A DNA stretch of 64,000 bases from the NCBI GenBank assembly GCA_003170135.1, contig PMZR01000017.1, positions 17,990-81,989 of the forward strand, given 5' to 3'. Position numbers and translations under genes: made by a program. The notes under the pieces were generated by a model that saw only the letters and a program-made list of their open reading frames with translations, did not search any database and had not been told where the DNA came from. Below, in pieces: positions 61,620 through 64,000 of this stretch (position 1 is the first letter of the stretch; the number at the start of each line of letters is the position of its first letter). The stretch comes from Acidobacteriota bacterium (lineage in GTDB: Bacteria > Acidobacteriota > Vicinamibacteria > Vicinamibacterales > Fen-181).

Positions 61620-63563
61620 ATGCGCATTCGCGCCCACCTGCCAGCCGTCGCGCTCTTCGCGGTCCTCGCGCTGGCATGGAACTTCCCTCTCGTCCTGCAC
61701 CTCGGCACGCATGTGCCGGGCGGGCGCCCCGGGGACAATCTCTGCTTCGTGTGGAACCTGTGGTGGATGCGCACCGCGCTGCACCAGCATCTCAACCCGT
61801 TCTACACGACATTCATCTTCCATCCGGTCGGCGTCGATCTCACCCAGCACACGCACACCGTGCTCAACGGCCTGGTGGCCGCGACGCTGCTGGCGCCGCT
61901 CAGCGTGGTGGCGGCGCAGAACGTCCTGCTCCTGGTATCGCTCTTCCTGAACGCGTTGGCCGCATACCTGCTGGCGCACCGCGTCACCGGCAACCGATTC
62001 GCGGCGCTGGCCGCCGGCATCGCCTTCGGCGGGGCCGCACCAATCCTCGTGCGTCTCGGTGGCCATTTCAACCTGGTGGCCGCATGGACGATTCCGCTGG
62101 CCGTGCTCGCAGTGGATCGGGCGCTCGAGCGGCGATCGTGGCCGAGCGGCGTCGCCGCGGGTGCGGCGCTCGCGGCGGCCGCCTACAGCGACTACTACTA
62201 CTTCCTCTACGCGCTGGTCCTCATCGCCATCCGGGTGGCGGAGCGATGGTTCGACATCAGGATTCGGTTCGTCCCACGTGCCGCGACGACCATGTCGAAG
62301 ATCGTGGCGGCGCTCGTTGTCGCCGATGCCGCGTTCATCGCGGCGATCGCGCTGGCGGGTCCCTTCACGCTGCGGCTTGGCCGTCTGCCGATTTCGATGC
62401 AGACGACGTTCAACGAGCGCGTGGTGCTCGGGTTCCTGCTCGTGGCGTGGGCGCTGTCACGCTGGCGCCCCGTCCTGGCGAGCCCCCTCCGGCGTGACGG
62501 GAGCCCCGGTGCAGACCTGAAGGCGCTCGCGGTCGTGTCCGCCACGCTGGCGCTCGCCGTGCTGCCCCTGGCCGCGGGCGCGCTACGGCTGCTCGTTGCC
62601 CGCGAGTACACCTCGCAGCAATACGGATGGCGCAGCGCCCCGGCCGGCATCGATGTGGCGACGTTCTTCCTCGGCAACCCGCTGCACGCGCTGTACGGTC
62701 CGCTGACGAACCGCGCCTACGCCGCAATCGGCGCAAGCGTGATCGAAGGCACCGGGTGGATCGGCGCGGTGCCGCTCGTGCTCCTCGGGCTCGGCTGGCG
62801 CGGGCTGCGGTCGGTCGCGCAGGCGCGACGGTGGCGCGCGGCGCTCGCGATGTTCGTCATCTGGGCGCTCGGCCCGTACCTGAACGTCCTGGGCGCAAAC
62901 GTCGGCTTCATGCTGCCGCAGACGGTGCTGCGGTTCGTCCCCATCGTCGCCAACGCGCGCATTCCCGGCCGCGCGATGGTGGTCGTCTCGCTGGCTGCCG
63001 CGATGCTGCTGGCGCTGACGCTGGCGCGGATTGGTGCGGCCTGGTCAACCCGCCGGAAGATCGCGATCGTCGCGCTGCTGCTCCTCGACGTCGCCACCGC
63101 GCCGCTTCCGCTCTATCGACCGGAAGCCAGCGCGGTCTACGCGATGCTTCGCGATCGCCCGGACGGCGGGGCCGTGCTCGAGCTGCCGCTCGGATTGCGC
63201 GATGGCTTCGGTGAAATCGGCCGTCTCGACGAACGCACGCTCTTCTCCCAGACGGTGTCGGGGCACCCGATGTTTGGCGGATTCGTCGGGCGGCTCCCCG
63301 AGCGGGTGAAGTCCTGGTACCGCCAGGCCCCGGTTGTCTCAACCTTGCTCACGCTCTCGGATCCGGCCTGCCCGGCGGCGTGGATGCCCCCTGACATGTC
63401 TCCGGAATCCGCCCGCGACGCGCTCAGGCAGGCATCGGTTCGCTATGTCGTCCTCGACCGCGAGACGGCGAGCGCCGGCATGATACGTTACGTGTCGTCG
63501 CTGCCGTTGACGCCGCTGGCTGAAGACGACGGACGGGCGCTGTACGAAGTCCGCAAGCCATGA
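61620..63563 (+). CDS. Multi-pass membrane protein, GT-C-like
   Basis: 647 aa with AAGGAG 11 nt upstream. About 11-12 helices in the first 500 residues: WNFPLVLHLGTHVPGGRPGD near 20, FVWNLWWMRTALHQHLNPFY, then AAAAYSDYYYFLYALVLIAI. The N-terminal loop with acidic and aromatic residues recalls GT-C glycosyltransferases and the 6-pyruvoyl-tetrahydropterin-synthase-related membrane family. The C-terminal 150 residues are soluble, periplasmic or cytoplasmic (SVRYVVLDRETASAGMIRYV). No direct partner nearby; a polysaccharide or cell-envelope role is a guess. Confidence 0.7.
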   Translation: MRIRAHLPAVALFAVLALAWNFPLVLHLGTHVPGGRPGDNLCFVWNLWWMRTALHQHLNPFYTTFIFHPVGVDLTQHTHTVLNGLVAATLLAPLSVVAAQNVLLLVSLFLNALAAYLLAHRVTGNRFAALAAGIAFGGAAPILVRLGGHFNLVAAWTIPLAVLAVDRALERRSWPSGVAAGAALAAAAYSDYYYFLYALVLIAIRVAERWFDIRIRFVPRAATTMSKIVAALVVADAAFIAAIALAGPFTLRLGRLPISMQTTFNERVVLGFLLVAWALSRWRPVLASPLRRDGSPGADLKALAVVSATLALAVLPLAAGALRLLVAREYTSQQYGWRSAPAGIDVATFFLGNPLHALYGPLTNRAYAAIGASVIEGTGWIGAVPLVLLGLGWRGLRSVAQARRWRAALAMFVIWALGPYLNVLGANVGFMLPQTVLRFVPIVANARIPGRAMVVVSLAAAMLLALTLARIGAAWSTRRKIAIVALLLLDVATAPLPLYRPEASAVYAMLRDRPDGGAVLELPLGLRDGFGEIGRLDERTLFSQTVSGHPMFGGFVGRLPERVKSWYRQAPVVSTLLTLSDPACPAAWMPPDMSPESARDALRQASVRYVVLDRETASAGMIRYVSSLPLTPLAEDDGRALYEVRKP

Positions 63564-64000
63564 CAACGACCTACCCGTCGCCACGGCGGTCGTTCCCTAT
63601 GTGTTCGGGTCAAGAGCGCTTCACGACCTCAAAGGCCATGAATCTCCACTGACGTTCTTCAGAAAAAGGGTCGTTCCGAGATTCGCGTGGGTGACTTCGG
63701 CGTGCGTGCGCGCACATCGTGCGTGCGATGAGGGCGGATGCCGGTGTGGACGGAGCGGCCGCACCCCCTACCGAGCCGCTCCGCAGCCCGGGCCCGCGTC
63801 CTCGCGTTGCCCCGTTTTTCGGATCGCGATCGCCGGCTCGCGCGACGGCTCCCGCGTTGCCTTTCGACTGTCGCTCAAGGCACCCTGAGCCGCGTCGAAG
63901 GGTGCGGAACCCGCTGTGGAACCGCAACGGGGGGCCCGCCGGCGCGGCTCGCCGGGAAAAACTGGGCAAAGGCGCTCGTCGCGGTCCAGGATCGACCGCG
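63564..64000. other. Terminal gap, no gene seen
   Basis: No convincing coding frame to the window edge. A small stem, AACGACC (63565) with GGTCGTT (63588), follows the membrane gene and may end its transcript. A REP-like palindrome lies at 63881. Confidence 0.45.
63881..63904. repeat. REP-like palindrome CACCCTGAGC...GTCGAAGGGTG
   Basis: CACCCT and AGGGTG pair across GAGCCGCGTCGA. It resembles the widespread CCCTGAGC-TTGTCGAAGGG type of intergenic palindrome found in many bacterial genomes. Only one copy was seen in this window. Confidence 0.6.

Overview
The window is high-GC bacterial DNA that reads as an Acidobacteriota chromosome, possibly Vicinamibacteria. Pointers are two large TonB-dependent receptors with an N-terminal carboxypeptidase-regulatory-like domain, two VWFA-related secreted proteins of the type expanded in Acidobacteria, a sulfatase-fold/TPR fusion, a GT-C-like/TPR fusion and a DUF1684 lipoprotein. 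No rRNA, tRNA, prophage, transposase or CRISPR array was recognised. The lineage is inferred from gene families only.

Layout. 1-2574: two TPR proteins, one fused to a sulfatase-fold domain. 2724-9964 (minus): a small secreted protein, a VWFA protein, a TPR protein and a TonB receptor. 10477-16381 (minus): a sugar operon (Na+/solute symporter, FucI/AraA-type isomerase, AraB kinase, AraD epimerase), probably for L-arabinose. 16631-22151: P1/NylC-like hydrolase, second symporter, frameshifted four-helix-bundle gene, VWFA-type protein, truncated racemase and a FitA/VapC toxin-antitoxin pair. 22645-32750 (minus): a redox cluster of NuoE/NuoF-like subunits, a 1248-residue ferredoxin-NfnB/GltD-NuoG-like fusion, an [FeFe]-hydrogenase-like protein, an anti-sigma-type ATPase and two DRTGG-like proteins. 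33091-41282: a fatty-acid beta-oxidation locus (TetR/FadR-like regulator with a FadR-type box, FadN, two hydrolases, FadA, FadE). 41414-49591: DUF1684 lipoprotein, two HAD phosphatases, a GT-C-like/TPR protein and a second TonB receptor with a strong terminator. 49737-52873 (minus): EndoIII-like Fe-S protein, M20 dipeptidase, decayed acyl-CoA ligase. 53130-60630 (minus): a tightly coupled operon of peptide deformylase, cobalamin-binding-type protein, thioesterase, a selenoprotein, an ABC ATPase and permease, a LolA-like protein and a beta-barrel protein. 60719-64000: Nudix hydrolase, a nested palindrome and a membrane protein.

Two things stand out. First, a gene absent from ordinary ORF calls lies at 58584-58790: a 68-residue glutaredoxin-like protein whose tenth codon is an in-frame TGA, with a perfect ribosome site and a possible SECIS hairpin. 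It matches the Uxx-star (seleno)protein family.

Second, about twenty intergenic arrays are built from degenerate 7-bp units. The heptamer differs between arrays (GTGCNNN, GGANTCA, GGCCTTN, AACGACC, CTGCCTN, GGAATGT), but the period is always seven. Many arrays are bipartite inverted repeats around a non-repetitive core, and at least four cores share a motif. They fill the gaps inside operons, often supply the stop codon of the neighbouring gene, and one copy encloses a four-helix-bundle (23S-IVS-protein-like) gene. This may be an undescribed repeat or mobile-element family.
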